Source: Candidatus Poribacteria bacterium (GTDB lineage Bacteria > Poribacteria > WGA-4E > WGA-3G). From it: 5,876 nucleotides of DNA. How positions within the stretch are numbered: position 1 is the stretch's first letter; each line of letters begins with the position of its first letter. Where the stretch lies: the NCBI GenBank assembly GCA_028818995.1, contig JAPPMR010000524.1, positions 1 through 5,876 on the forward strand, given 5' to 3'. The notes beneath the pieces are model-generated. The model saw nothing but the letters and a program-made list of their open reading frames with translations, was not told the origin of the DNA and searched no databases. The position numbers and the translations under genes were made by a program. Below are positions 1 through 5,813 of the stretch, in pieces.

Positions 1-626
1 GACGCACAGCCTACTTTGGACTGTTAGAAATAGGCCAACCGAAAGAAGGTGAAACAGTTTTTGTCTCAGCAGCAGCCGGTGCCGTCGGTTCGATTGTATG
101 CCAGATTGCCAAAATCAAAGGTTGCCGCGTCGTTGCAAGTGCTGGCACTAATGAAAAAGTTGCTTGGTTATTAGAAAAAGCAGGTGTTGATGCTGCGTTT
201 AACTATAAGCAGATTGATAATTTGGAGGTAGAACTCAGAAAACATTGCCCAGATGGTCTTGACATCTATTTTGAGAATGTAGGTGGGAAACATTTGCAAG
301 CTGCACTCGCGGTGATGAACATGCACGGACGTATTCCACTGTGCGGAATGATCTCTCAGTATAACGATATTGAACCCACTCCCGGTCCGATAAACCTTAG
401 TTCGGCTATCGGCAAGCGGATTAAATTACAAGGATTTATCGTCACAGATTTCATGGCGCGCAACCATGAATTTTATCGGGATATGGGGGAGTGGATAAGT
501 GAAGGTAAAATCACTTGGGAAGAGACAATCATAGAAGGTTTAGAGAATGCATCTAAGGCATTTATCGCCCTATTTACAGGGGAGAAACTTGGTAAGATAG
601 TCGTTAAAGTAGACCCCAATTTTTAA
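1..626 (+). CDS. NADP-dependent zinc-independent MDR oxidoreductase, CurA/LTB4DH type (3' part)
   Basis: The reading frame is open from the first complete codon at position 3 to TAA at 624-626, giving 207 residues. The family usually has about 330-345, so roughly the first 130 residues (the GroES-like domain) lie outside the window. Visible residues cover the Rossmann domain: the dinucleotide motif AAAGAVG (visible residues 23-29), AGTNEK (47-52) whose Lys52 matches the residue that contacts the NADP 2'-phosphate in this family, the conserved Tyr in FNYK (66-69), and the family signature YFENVGG (89-95). No zinc-ligand pattern is seen. Relatives (E. coli CurA, mammalian prostaglandin reductase/LTB4 12-hydroxydehydrogenase) reduce the C=C bond of alpha,beta-unsaturated ketones and aldehydes with NADPH in the cytosol; the substrate here is unknown. 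The apparent TTG start at 222 is internal and not real, because conserved sequence continues upstream of it. The gene converges on the Gfo/Idh gene. Confidence 0.93.
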   Translation, partial: RTAYFGLLEIGQPKEGETVFVSAAAGAVGSIVCQIAKIKGCRVVASAGTNEKVAWLLEKAGVDAAFNYKQIDNLEVELRKHCPDGLDIYFENVGGKHLQAALAVMNMHGRIPLCGMISQYNDIEPTPGPINLSSAIGKRIKLQGFIVTDFMARNHEFYRDMGEWISEGKITWEETIIEGLENASKAFIALFTGEKLGKIVVKVDPNF

Positions 627-653
627 TATGCCAATCATTTCTATTTAGGAATA

Positions 654-678
654 TAGGCGCGCTTATAAAGCGCGCCTA
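654..678. terminator. Stem-loop between convergent genes, possible bidirectional terminator
   Basis: TAGGCGCGCTT (654-664) and AAGCGCGCCTA (668-678) form a perfect 11-bp GC-rich stem with a 3-nt ATA loop. It lies 27 nt after the stop of the plus-strand oxidoreductase and 17 nt beyond the stop of the minus-strand Gfo/Idh gene, where a shared terminator is expected. Neither side has a good T-tract, so intrinsic termination may be weak, or the hairpin may mainly protect 3' ends. Confidence 0.6.
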
Positions 679-695
679 AAGATTGCATGTCTACT

Positions 696-1676
696 TTAGA
701 CAAAAGCGGCTTTGTCCACATCTGCAAGATAAACACGAGCCCCATTCTGCAATGCAGAGCGATGGACCGCTGCTTCAAACAGAAGTTCATTCCATGCTGC
801 TTCTCCGTCTGCAGGGAACGGTTGGTCGGCGTGCATTGCTTTAATTACACCGTCAGCCATTCTCTTGAAAGATTCTGGCATTTCCGGTTTGCCAGGTTCG
901 TTCTCCCACTTTTCTTCTACTTCAGAGTTGTTCGCTTTACGACGTATATATGAACCATCCAAACCCTTCGCTTCAGCGTAAGATTTATCACCAAGTATTT
1001 TAACTCGGAGTGGATGATCATCGTATCCCCAGAGGTTTGTACCGGTAAGCGAGCCGATTACTCCATCTTCCCAACCGATATGAATTAGACGTTTCCAACC
1101 GCCGCCTTCATTCGGATCGCCAACAACACTCACCCATTCAGGTGTGCCCATATCCCAGAGAATCTGGTCGATGATATGTGACCAACAGTTGAAGTGTGCT
1201 CGGGCATGGAGCATCTTAATTTCTCCTAACCTGCCTTCCACAACATCTTCATGAAGTTTTCTGAAATGTTCCATAAAACGATAGTTGAAGTCAATACCAA
1301 ATTTGAGGTCGGAGTCGCGCCACGCCCCAATAGCGTGTGATGCGATGGCGAGGTCTGCTTCCCGAACTGTAGCCTGACCTTGTAATCCACATAAAGGTTT
1401 TTCAGTGAACACATTCTGCCCACCAGCAATCAACTCACGTAATGGCGGGATACGGCGTGTTTCATTGACGATAAGGAGAACGAGGTCGGGATCACAGTTT
1501 GCCAACAACTCTTGAATAGATAAATACCCTGGAACACCGAAGTGTTCTTTCGCTTTTTCAAGAAGTTCAGGGTCCATTTCACAAACAGCGACAACTTCAG
1601 CATCTGGGTGGTTGTGAAAGTTGCCACCGTGCATCATACCCATTCCTCTACCACTGATTAATGCACATTTTGTCAT
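696..1676 (-). CDS. Gfo/Idh/MocA family oxidoreductase
   Basis: This 326-residue protein is predicted to be a cytosolic NAD(P)-dependent oxidoreductase acting on a sugar, cyclitol or similar polyol; the substrate cannot be read from sequence. The N-terminal Rossmann domain (about 1-120) has a glycine-rich loop SGRGMG (8-13), an acidic residue after the second strand (Glu33, favouring NAD) and the family hallmark EKP (92-94), whose Lys93 is the conserved catalytic or cofactor-contacting lysine. The C-terminal domain (about 125-320) carries FNYRF (130-134) and the segment SHIIDQILWDMG (from 166), equivalent to the substrate-site HxxD region of the family. Asp170 is kept, but the position of the catalytic His of inositol dehydrogenase (Asp+4) is Trp174. 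The length is slightly short for the family. ATG at 1674-1676 is preceded by AAAGGA with a 7-nt spacer, which fixes the start. It lies 145 nt after the SUMF1-like gene on the same strand, with a palindrome in the gap, so it may have its own promoter. Confidence 0.93.
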   Translation of the reverse strand: MTKCALISGRGMGMMHGGNFHNHPDAEVVAVCEMDPELLEKAKEHFGVPGYLSIQELLANCDPDLVLLIVNETRRIPPLRELIAGGQNVFTEKPLCGLQGQATVREADLAIASHAIGAWRDSDLKFGIDFNYRFMEHFRKLHEDVVEGRLGEIKMLHARAHFNCWSHIIDQILWDMGTPEWVSVVGDPNEGGGWKRLIHIGWEDGVIGSLTGTNLWGYDDHPLRVKILGDKSYAEAKGLDGSYIRRKANNSEVEEKWENEPGKPEMPESFKRMADGVIKAMHADQPFPADGEAAWNELLFEAAVHRSALQNGARVYLADVDKAAFV

Positions 1677-1683
1677 AACTTAA

Positions 1684-1689
1684 TCCTTT
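1684..1689 (-). promoter_or_regulatory. Ribosome binding site of the Gfo/Idh gene
   Basis: On the minus strand AAAGGA lies 7 nt before the ATG at 1676. This is a clear Shine-Dalgarno match at good spacing and decides the start. Confidence 0.75.
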
Positions 1690-1749
1690 CTTTTTAGAAA
1701 ATTATCCAGATTCGTTTGGAAACATTCAAAAATTTATCTAACTTAGTAG

Positions 1750-1767
1750 GTTGGAATTAATTCCAAC
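1750..1767. promoter_or_regulatory. 18-bp perfect palindrome, candidate operator
   Basis: GTTGGAATTAATTCCAAC is perfectly self-complementary without a spacer. It lies 73 nt before the Gfo/Idh start, in the 145-nt gap behind the SUMF1-like gene. An uninterrupted 18-bp dyad with no loop and no following T-run looks more like a dimeric repressor site than a terminator. A TAATAA/TAATAC -10-like sequence on the minus strand lies just upstream of it, so it could sit over the transcription start of the Gfo/Idh gene. No regulator is encoded nearby. The dyad is seen directly; the operator role is inference. Confidence 0.45.
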
Positions 1768-1821
1768 AGTATTATTACACATGTCTGAATTACAAGAAAA
1801 CAAGACATCTTATTTCAAGAC

Positions 1822-2910
1822 TTAAGGTGAAATCGATTTTGCACACCGAAAACCGATTAAATGACTTGTACGCGCTGGTTCATTACCGCGTCGGTATGTA
1901 ATCCAAATCCGAGGTTGACCGCTCTCGACCCAAGAACCGCCCCGTAAAGCACGAGAAGATGTAATGTTCTTAAACTTTTCTAATACTTCCTCAATGCTAT
2001 CGGGACCAGCTATAGGATTCTTGTCTGGCGGATCGTCATAAAAATCCCTGTCATACGCATCAAGACACCATTCCAATACATTTCCGACTATATCATATAA
2101 ATCATATCCGTTAGGCGGATAATCACCTACAGGCGTTGTACTCCCAGTTAATCCAACATTCAGGCTATAATTTGCTTTGTCATCATCAATTGTATTTCCC
2201 CAAGGATATTTTTGACCTTCCGCACCGCCCCGCGCAGCCTTTTCCCATTCAGCCTCAGTTGGAAGCCGCTTGTTTACCCAGTTTGCATAGGCTGCTGCGG
2301 CATACCAACTTATAGAAACAACAGGATGATTTGCCTTGTCACTTGGATGAGCATTTCCATCCCAATTTTCAAGATAATTTCCATCGTGAAACCTACTGGC
2401 AATCGTCCCTTTCTGCCATTCTGAGTTTACATCAATAAATTTTTTGTAATCGGCATTCGTTACCTCATACTTGTCCATATAGAATGCGTCAAGGTAGACA
2501 GTATGTCCGGGCTGTTCCACGTTTCCTGCTTCTGCGCTAATACTGCCTAACTGGAACTCTCCTGCAGGAATAAGCACCATGCCTTCAGGGACTACGACTT
2601 GGTTTTCTACGGTATAAGTGAGTCTACGATTTCCACCTTCCCAAGTAAGCTCAATCTCAAGCATCCCTAATGGAAACGGACCTGAAATGGTAGTGATATT
2701 ATCAGAAGTAGCTGCCTTTCCTTTGGAAACCGTAAGATTTTGTGGGTTGTCGCTAAAATTCACGGTAATAGTTGCATCAGTAGATATAGTACTTCCGTCT
2801 GGCGGATCAACAGATTGGATTTCTACTGCGTCATCTTCTCCGCATCCTATGATAGAAATAACAAATAAGAGTATGAGGGTATTTACAAAAAAATATAACT
2901 TCTGTTTCAA
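1822..2910 (-). CDS. SUMF1/FGE-fold lipoprotein with N-terminal Ig-like domain
   Basis: The protein has 362 residues when started at TTG 2908-2910, which has GAAAGGAG 7 nt upstream. A longer ATG reading (2976) adds 22 residues before the signal peptide and has no such site. Residues 1-23 form a lipoprotein signal peptide: KQK, a hydrophobic stretch, and lipobox IIGC with Cys23 as the lipid-bearing residue. Residues about 29-105 look like a Big_5-type Ig-like domain (DPPDGSTI, then TITVNFS). Residues about 108-360 are a SUMF1/FGE-sulfatase domain: PEGMVLIPAGEF (108-119), DKYEVTN (146-152), HPVVSISWYAA (195-205), LPTEAEWEKAARGG (216-229), YPWGN (235-239), GNVLEW (276-281), RGGSW (323-327) and GFRCA (353-357). 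True formylglycine-generating enzymes have two copper-binding cysteines shortly after RGGS; the matching positions here are Glu329 and Arg334, so it should not oxidise sulfatase cysteines. It is probably a membrane-anchored, non-FGE member of the fold with a ligand-binding or unknown enzymatic role. It lies 84 nt after the ABC ATPase gene. Confidence 0.88.
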   Translation of the reverse strand: MKQKLYFFVNTLILLFVISIIGCGEDDAVEIQSVDPPDGSTISTDATITVNFSDNPQNLTVSKGKAATSDNITTISGPFPLGMLEIELTWEGGNRRLTYTVENQVVVPEGMVLIPAGEFQLGSISAEAGNVEQPGHTVYLDAFYMDKYEVTNADYKKFIDVNSEWQKGTIASRFHDGNYLENWDGNAHPSDKANHPVVSISWYAAAAYANWVNKRLPTEAEWEKAARGGAEGQKYPWGNTIDDDKANYSLNVGLTGSTTPVGDYPPNGYDLYDIVGNVLEWCLDAYDRDFYDDPPDKNPIAGPDSIEEVLEKFKNITSSRALRGGSWVESGQPRIWITYRRGNEPARTSHLIGFRCAKSISP

Positions 2911-2917
2911 AAATCGT

Positions 2918-2925
2918 CTCCTTTC
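2918..2925 (-). promoter_or_regulatory. Strong ribosome binding site supporting a TTG start
   Basis: GAAAGGAG on the minus strand lies 7 nt before TTG at 2910. It falls inside the longer ATG reading, and translation from the TTG gives a textbook lipoprotein signal peptide. Together these select TTG as the start. Confidence 0.75.
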
Positions 2926-2994
2926 AAATATGAAAAAAGTAGAGCAATTGGGTGGACAAAGCCATCCGACAAGCAAAGGTGAATATAGAAAACA

Positions 2995-3765
2995 TCAGTT
3001 CGTATTGAATACTTGTTGCATTTCTACCTGCATCATCTCAAATAATTCGCTTTTCAGGTTGATCAGATCTTTATCTGTGATATTTCTGGGACGCTGTAAT
3101 GGGACCTCAATTTCGGCTTTTATTGATGCTGGTCTTGCGGTTAAGACATAAATTTTGTCGGCAAGGAGAAGTGCTTCCTCAATATCATGGGTTATCAATA
3201 ATACTGTTTGTCTGCCTTTGTGCCAGATATCTAAAAGTATGGATTGCATCACGGTTCGCGTCATTGCGTCTAACGCGCCGAAAGGTTCATCTAAAAGTAG
3301 AATATCTTTACGAAAGAGTAATGTGCGGACCAAGGCAACACGCTGACGCATTCCACCTGAAAGTTGCATCGGGTAACTATTTGCAAATCCCTGCAAGCCA
3401 AGCTGAGTTAACAGTTTGAGCGCTTCCTTTTTTGTCTTAATAAGTGATTCTTTCTGAATTTCTGGTCCAATCATCACATTCTTTAAAACTGTTCGCCACT
3501 GTAAAAGAAGGTCTTTTTGTTGCATATATCCGAATGTGCCTGTATTACCTTGAATACGTTTCCCGTTGAGATAAATTTCCCCACTTTGCGGTCTGAGGAG
3601 TCCAGAGATGATATTGAACAACGTACTTTTGCCACATCCAGAGGGACCAAGTAAAGCGACAAACTGTCCAGTTTCGACTGAAAAGTTTAGCGTATCCAAC
3701 ACCTGCAGTTGGCTATTTTTTTGAACAAAGGCATGTGTTAAATTCTTAATCTCAAGTTTGTTCAT
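2995..3765 (-). CDS. ABC transporter ATP-binding protein, NitT/TauT/SsuB-like
   Basis: This 256-residue ATPase subunit should energise an importer at the inner face of the cytoplasmic membrane. All nucleotide-binding motifs are intact: Walker A GPSGCGKST (40-48), Q-loop in YMQQKDLL (80-87), signature LSGGMRQR (135-142), Walker B ILLLDEPF (155-162), D-loop GALD (163-166) and switch histidine His193 in THD. The Q-loop context and the FGALDAMTR segment are typical of nitrate/taurine/aliphatic sulfonate/thiamine-precursor importers (TauB, SsuB and ThiZ class); the substrate cannot be chosen. No permease or binding-protein gene adjoins it in this window: the next gene downstream is the SUMF1-like lipoprotein and the one upstream is DUF58. 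ATG at 3763-3765 is the only sensible start, since an in-frame TAA lies 18 nt upstream with no start codon between. There is no Shine-Dalgarno match, and a TATACT hexamer sits 3 nt before the ATG. Confidence 0.95.
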   Translation of the reverse strand: MNKLEIKNLTHAFVQKNSQLQVLDTLNFSVETGQFVALLGPSGCGKSTLFNIISGLLRPQSGEIYLNGKRIQGNTGTFGYMQQKDLLLQWRTVLKNVMIGPEIQKESLIKTKKEALKLLTQLGLQGFANSYPMQLSGGMRQRVALVRTLLFRKDILLLDEPFGALDAMTRTVMQSILLDIWHKGRQTVLLITHDIEEALLLADKIYVLTARPASIKAEIEVPLQRPRNITDKDLINLKSELFEMMQVEMQQVFNTN

Positions 3766-3865
3766 AACAGTATAGTGTTTACATTACGCACAAACGAGTC
3801 AGTGCCTACGTTTTTTATAGTGGATTCTACAATTAACTTTACTTTACATCTGAACTGTGAATCAA

Positions 3866-3954
3866 CGCTGAATGCGCTTTTGGCATTCAGCGGGAGGGAA
3901 CTCCGATTCCCGACTAACAAGGGTTTCGTCGCGATTCGGAGATCGCTCCTACAG
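3866..3954. repeat. Compound hairpin element, probable dispersed intergenic repeat
   Basis: This 89-nt non-coding block is more GC-rich than the flanking AT-rich gap. Its first part is a perfect 10-bp stem, CGCTGAATGC (3866-3875) with GCATTCAGCG (3883-3892), around a 7-nt loop. Its second part has GGGAA (3896-3900) pairing with TTCCC (3907-3911), then CTCCGA (3901-3906), which can alternatively pair with TCGGAG (3936-3941), and finally GGAG-ATCG-CTCC (3938-3949) before CTACAG. Such nested short stems resemble REP/BIME-like elements. From memory, the closing motif (minus strand CTGTAGGAGCGATCTCCGA) recurs in poribacterial intergenic regions; only one copy is present here, so the repeat status is inference. 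It lies between the DUF58 stop and the ABC gene start and could also end DUF58 transcription. Confidence 0.55.
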
Positions 3955-3958
3955 AATA

Positions 3959-3978
3959 TATGTAAACCTATTTACATA
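3959..3978. repeat. 8-bp inverted repeat TATGTAAA-ccta-TTTACATA
   Basis: Perfect 8-bp arms (3959-3966 and 3971-3978) flank a 4-nt spacer. It lies 19 nt beyond the DUF58 stop and just beside the hairpin element. The AT-rich stem is weak as a terminator. It could be a dimeric regulator site, but it is about 190 nt from the ABC start, far for simple repression. Two further TTTACAT copies occur at 3778-3784 and 3843-3849. Function unknown. Confidence 0.3.
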
Positions 3979-3997
3979 ATTTACTATAGAACAATAC

Positions 3998-4873
3998 TTA
4001 ACCACGCGCAGCGCGCTGACGAAAAAAGCGCATGAGTGGTATTACATAAGACTCATCCGTGCGGATATTGATATAATCAGTCTGGCTTGCACGAAAAACT
4101 TGTAACCGTGCTGCATCTGCTTCTTGATTGAGGCCCGCATATAGTTGTCGTGCTTGTTCAGACCGTGTATCTACAACCATTCGTTCTCGGGTTTCTGCGT
4201 CCTCAAACTCAATTAATCCTACGTTCGGCATCTCTACTTCTCGTCTATCTTGTAGTGTAATTGCAATTAATGAGTGTCGCTTGGCAGTGATACGTAGCTG
4301 CTTCTGATAGTCTGTATCCATAAAATCCGAGATTAGAAACACAACACTGTGCGGTTTTAAAACCTGATCGGCAAATATTAATGCTTCAGCTATGTTTGTG
4401 CCGGATTGACTCGGTTGAAAGCGGAGAATATCCCGAACAACACGCAGAACGTGTCTTTTACCTTTGCGTGGTGCGACAAAATGTTCAACTGTATCAGTGA
4501 AGCAGATTAAACCGACTTTATCGTTGTTTTTGATTGCTGAAAAAGCGAGCAGTGCAGCAATTTCTGCTGCAATCTCAGCTTTCGTTTCAGGTATACTTCC
4601 AAACGCAGTTGACGCGCTCATATCCACCAGCAACATCATCACCAACTCGCGTTCCTCAACATACTTTTTGACGTAAGCGTGCCCCATGCGTGCGGTGACA
4701 TTCCAATCAATCGTCCGGATTTCATCACCTTCCTGATATTCTCTCACTTCATCAAATGTGATCCCCTGTCCTTTGAAAATGCTCTTATATTCACCCGCAA
4801 AGACGGTATTCACCAACCGATTTGTGAATATGTCAATACGTCGAATCTTTTTCAGGATTTCTTTTTCGTCCAT
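3998..4873 (-). CDS. DUF58 domain protein with VWA-like fold
   Basis: This 291-residue soluble protein has the DUF58 hallmark at about 27-62: GEYKSIFKGQG, then FDEVREYQEGD, then IRTIDWNVTAR. A von Willebrand A-like fold follows (about 78-250). The metal-binding MIDAS residues are all present: Asp84, Ser86 and Ser88 of DMSAS, Thr159 in SGTN, and Asp183 in ISDF, so metal-dependent partner binding looks possible. No membrane segment or signal peptide is seen. Family members usually sit next to a MoxR-type AAA+ ATPase and are thought to act with it as a chaperone- or cofactor-insertion-like pair, often with further VWA proteins. No such gene is in this window, and its upstream neighbour is a divergent HAD hydrolase. 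The start ATG at 4871-4873 suits the family's N-terminus, but its Shine-Dalgarno is weak (AGAAG). Its promoter appears to overlap that of the HAD gene. Confidence 0.93.
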   Translation of the reverse strand: MDEKEILKKIRRIDIFTNRLVNTVFAGEYKSIFKGQGITFDEVREYQEGDEIRTIDWNVTARMGHAYVKKYVEERELVMMLLVDMSASTAFGSIPETKAEIAAEIAALLAFSAIKNNDKVGLICFTDTVEHFVAPRKGKRHVLRVVRDILRFQPSQSGTNIAEALIFADQVLKPHSVVFLISDFMDTDYQKQLRITAKRHSLIAITLQDRREVEMPNVGLIEFEDAETRERMVVDTRSEQARQLYAGLNQEADAARLQVFRASQTDYINIRTDESYVIPLMRFFRQRAARG

Positions 4874-4900
4874 ACCATCTTCTATTAAGACAGATTTTAG

Positions 4901-4929
4901 TTGCTTAATTTTCTATACCACATTATATT
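4901..4929 (+). promoter_or_regulatory. Predicted sigma70-type promoter of the HAD gene
   Basis: TTGCTT (4901-4906), a 17-nt spacer and TATATT (4924-4929) predict a transcription start near 4936, about 44 nt before the HAD start codon. Its -10 box overlaps that of the opposite promoter by 5 nt. Pattern-based only. Confidence 0.5.
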
Positions 4930-4953
4930 ATCAGAAAAGTAGCGATAAATCAA
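4925..4953 (-). promoter_or_regulatory. Predicted sigma70-type promoter of the DUF58 gene
   Basis: On the minus strand TTGATT (4948-4953), a 17-nt spacer and TAATAT (4925-4930) predict a start near 4918, about 45 nt before the DUF58 start codon. A TATAAT hexamer 3 nt further on is an alternative -10 with a longer spacer. It shares its -10 core with the divergent HAD promoter. Pattern-based only. Confidence 0.5.
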
Positions 4954-4979
4954 CATCTTAATTTGAGTAAGTAAAACCT

Positions 4980-5813
4980 ATGCAAAACGTATTTTTAGAT
5001 GGAACTTCTATTGAAATCCACCGTGAAATCCAAACTGGGAATATCCGTCATGTCGTTTTCGATTTTGATGGGACAATCTCCCTTATTAGAGATGGGTGGC
5101 AGAACGTGATGGTGCCGATGATGGTTGAATTTCTCCAAACAGAAACTGATACAAATGAAACCAAAGAACAATTGGAATCTATTGTAGTTGAATTTGTTGA
5201 CAGACTCACAGGGAAACAAACTATTTATCAGATGATTCAGTTAGGTGAGGAAATTGAGAAGCGAGGAGGAAAACCGAAGGATCCGCTTGCATATAAAGAT
5301 GCGTACAATAATCGCTTACTACCTATTGTTGAGCAACGCATTTCAGGGCTCTCGGTAGGGAACTTATCTGCAGAGACGTTACGCGTTCCAATGGCACTTG
5401 AATTTCTTCAAAGCCTGCATGAATTGGGTGTTAAATGCTATCTCGCCAGCGGGACAGATGTAGAATTTGTCAAGAATGAAGCGGAACTTCTTGGTGTGGT
5501 GCAGTATTTTAGTGGCGGGATTTTTGGTGCATTGCGTGAATATAAGAAGTTCTCTAAAGCCATGGTTATACAGAAAATCCTTACAGACTTTAAACTGAGG
5601 GGTAGTGAACTGCTGATTATTGGCGATGGGTATGTAGAGATTGAGAATGCTAAAGCGGTGGGGGCAATTGCTGTAGGTGTTGCGTCTGTTGAAGATAATG
5701 TTTACAATATGAACGCCGATAAACGAGAACGACTCATTCGCGCTGGTGCTGACATCATTATCCCTGATTTTCGTGAGCGTGAACAACTTCTTGGATATTT
5801 ATATAGCCAATAG
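4980..5813 (+). CDS. HAD-superfamily hydrolase, probable phosphatase
   Basis: This 277-residue protein is probably a cytosolic Mg-dependent phosphatase of the haloacid dehalogenase superfamily. Motif I is DFDGT (28-32), with nucleophile Asp28 and acid/base Asp30. Motif II is LASGTD (155-160; Ser157 or Thr159). The motif III lysine is probably Lys190 or Lys193. Motif IV is GDGYVEIE (215-222), with Asp216 and Glu220 as the acidic metal ligands. The insert between motifs I and II (about 40-135) is largely helical and fits a C1-type cap. An extra 20-odd residues precede motif I, and the segment DGTISLIRDGWQ marks a distinct subfamily whose substrate I do not know. The C-terminal GVASVEDN followed by a GADIIIPDF segment is typical of HAD phosphatases of the phosphoglycolate phosphatase type. 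The ATG at 4980 is firm: an in-frame TAA lies 9 nt upstream and the next in-frame ATG would remove motif I. No clear Shine-Dalgarno is visible. It is divergent from the DUF58 gene; no terminator is seen in the 63 nt after the stop. Confidence 0.9.
   Translation: MQNVFLDGTSIEIHREIQTGNIRHVVFDFDGTISLIRDGWQNVMVPMMVEFLQTETDTNETKEQLESIVVEFVDRLTGKQTIYQMIQLGEEIEKRGGKPKDPLAYKDAYNNRLLPIVEQRISGLSVGNLSAETLRVPMALEFLQSLHELGVKCYLASGTDVEFVKNEAELLGVVQYFSGGIFGALREYKKFSKAMVIQKILTDFKLRGSELLIIGDGYVEIENAKAVGAIAVGVASVEDNVYNMNADKRERLIRAGADIIIPDFREREQLLGYLYSQ

Noticed and set aside
687..953. 88-codon plus-strand open frame
   Set aside because: It is antisense to the C-terminal part of the Gfo/Idh gene, with no start signal and no family resemblance.
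1226..1627. Two adjacent minus-strand open frames (1226-1429, 1430-1627) in another frame inside the Gfo/Idh gene
   Set aside because: The Gfo/Idh frame is intact with all family motifs; these are out-of-frame translations, not signs of a frameshift.
2951..2967. Possible hairpin GGTGG/CCATCC after the ABC gene as terminator
   Set aside because: The stem is only five pairs with a bulge, and the nearest T-run on the minus strand is about 10 nt away; too weak to call.
2618..3151. 177-codon plus-strand open frame
   Set aside because: It is antisense to the ends of two well-supported genes (SUMF1-like and ABC ATPase), has low-complexity Ser/Ile-rich content and no recognisable motif.
3775..4035. 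86-codon plus-strand open frame in the DUF58-ABC gap
   Set aside because: It starts at GTG without a ribosome binding site, runs through the hairpin element and into the DUF58 gene on the opposite strand, and resembles no protein family I know.
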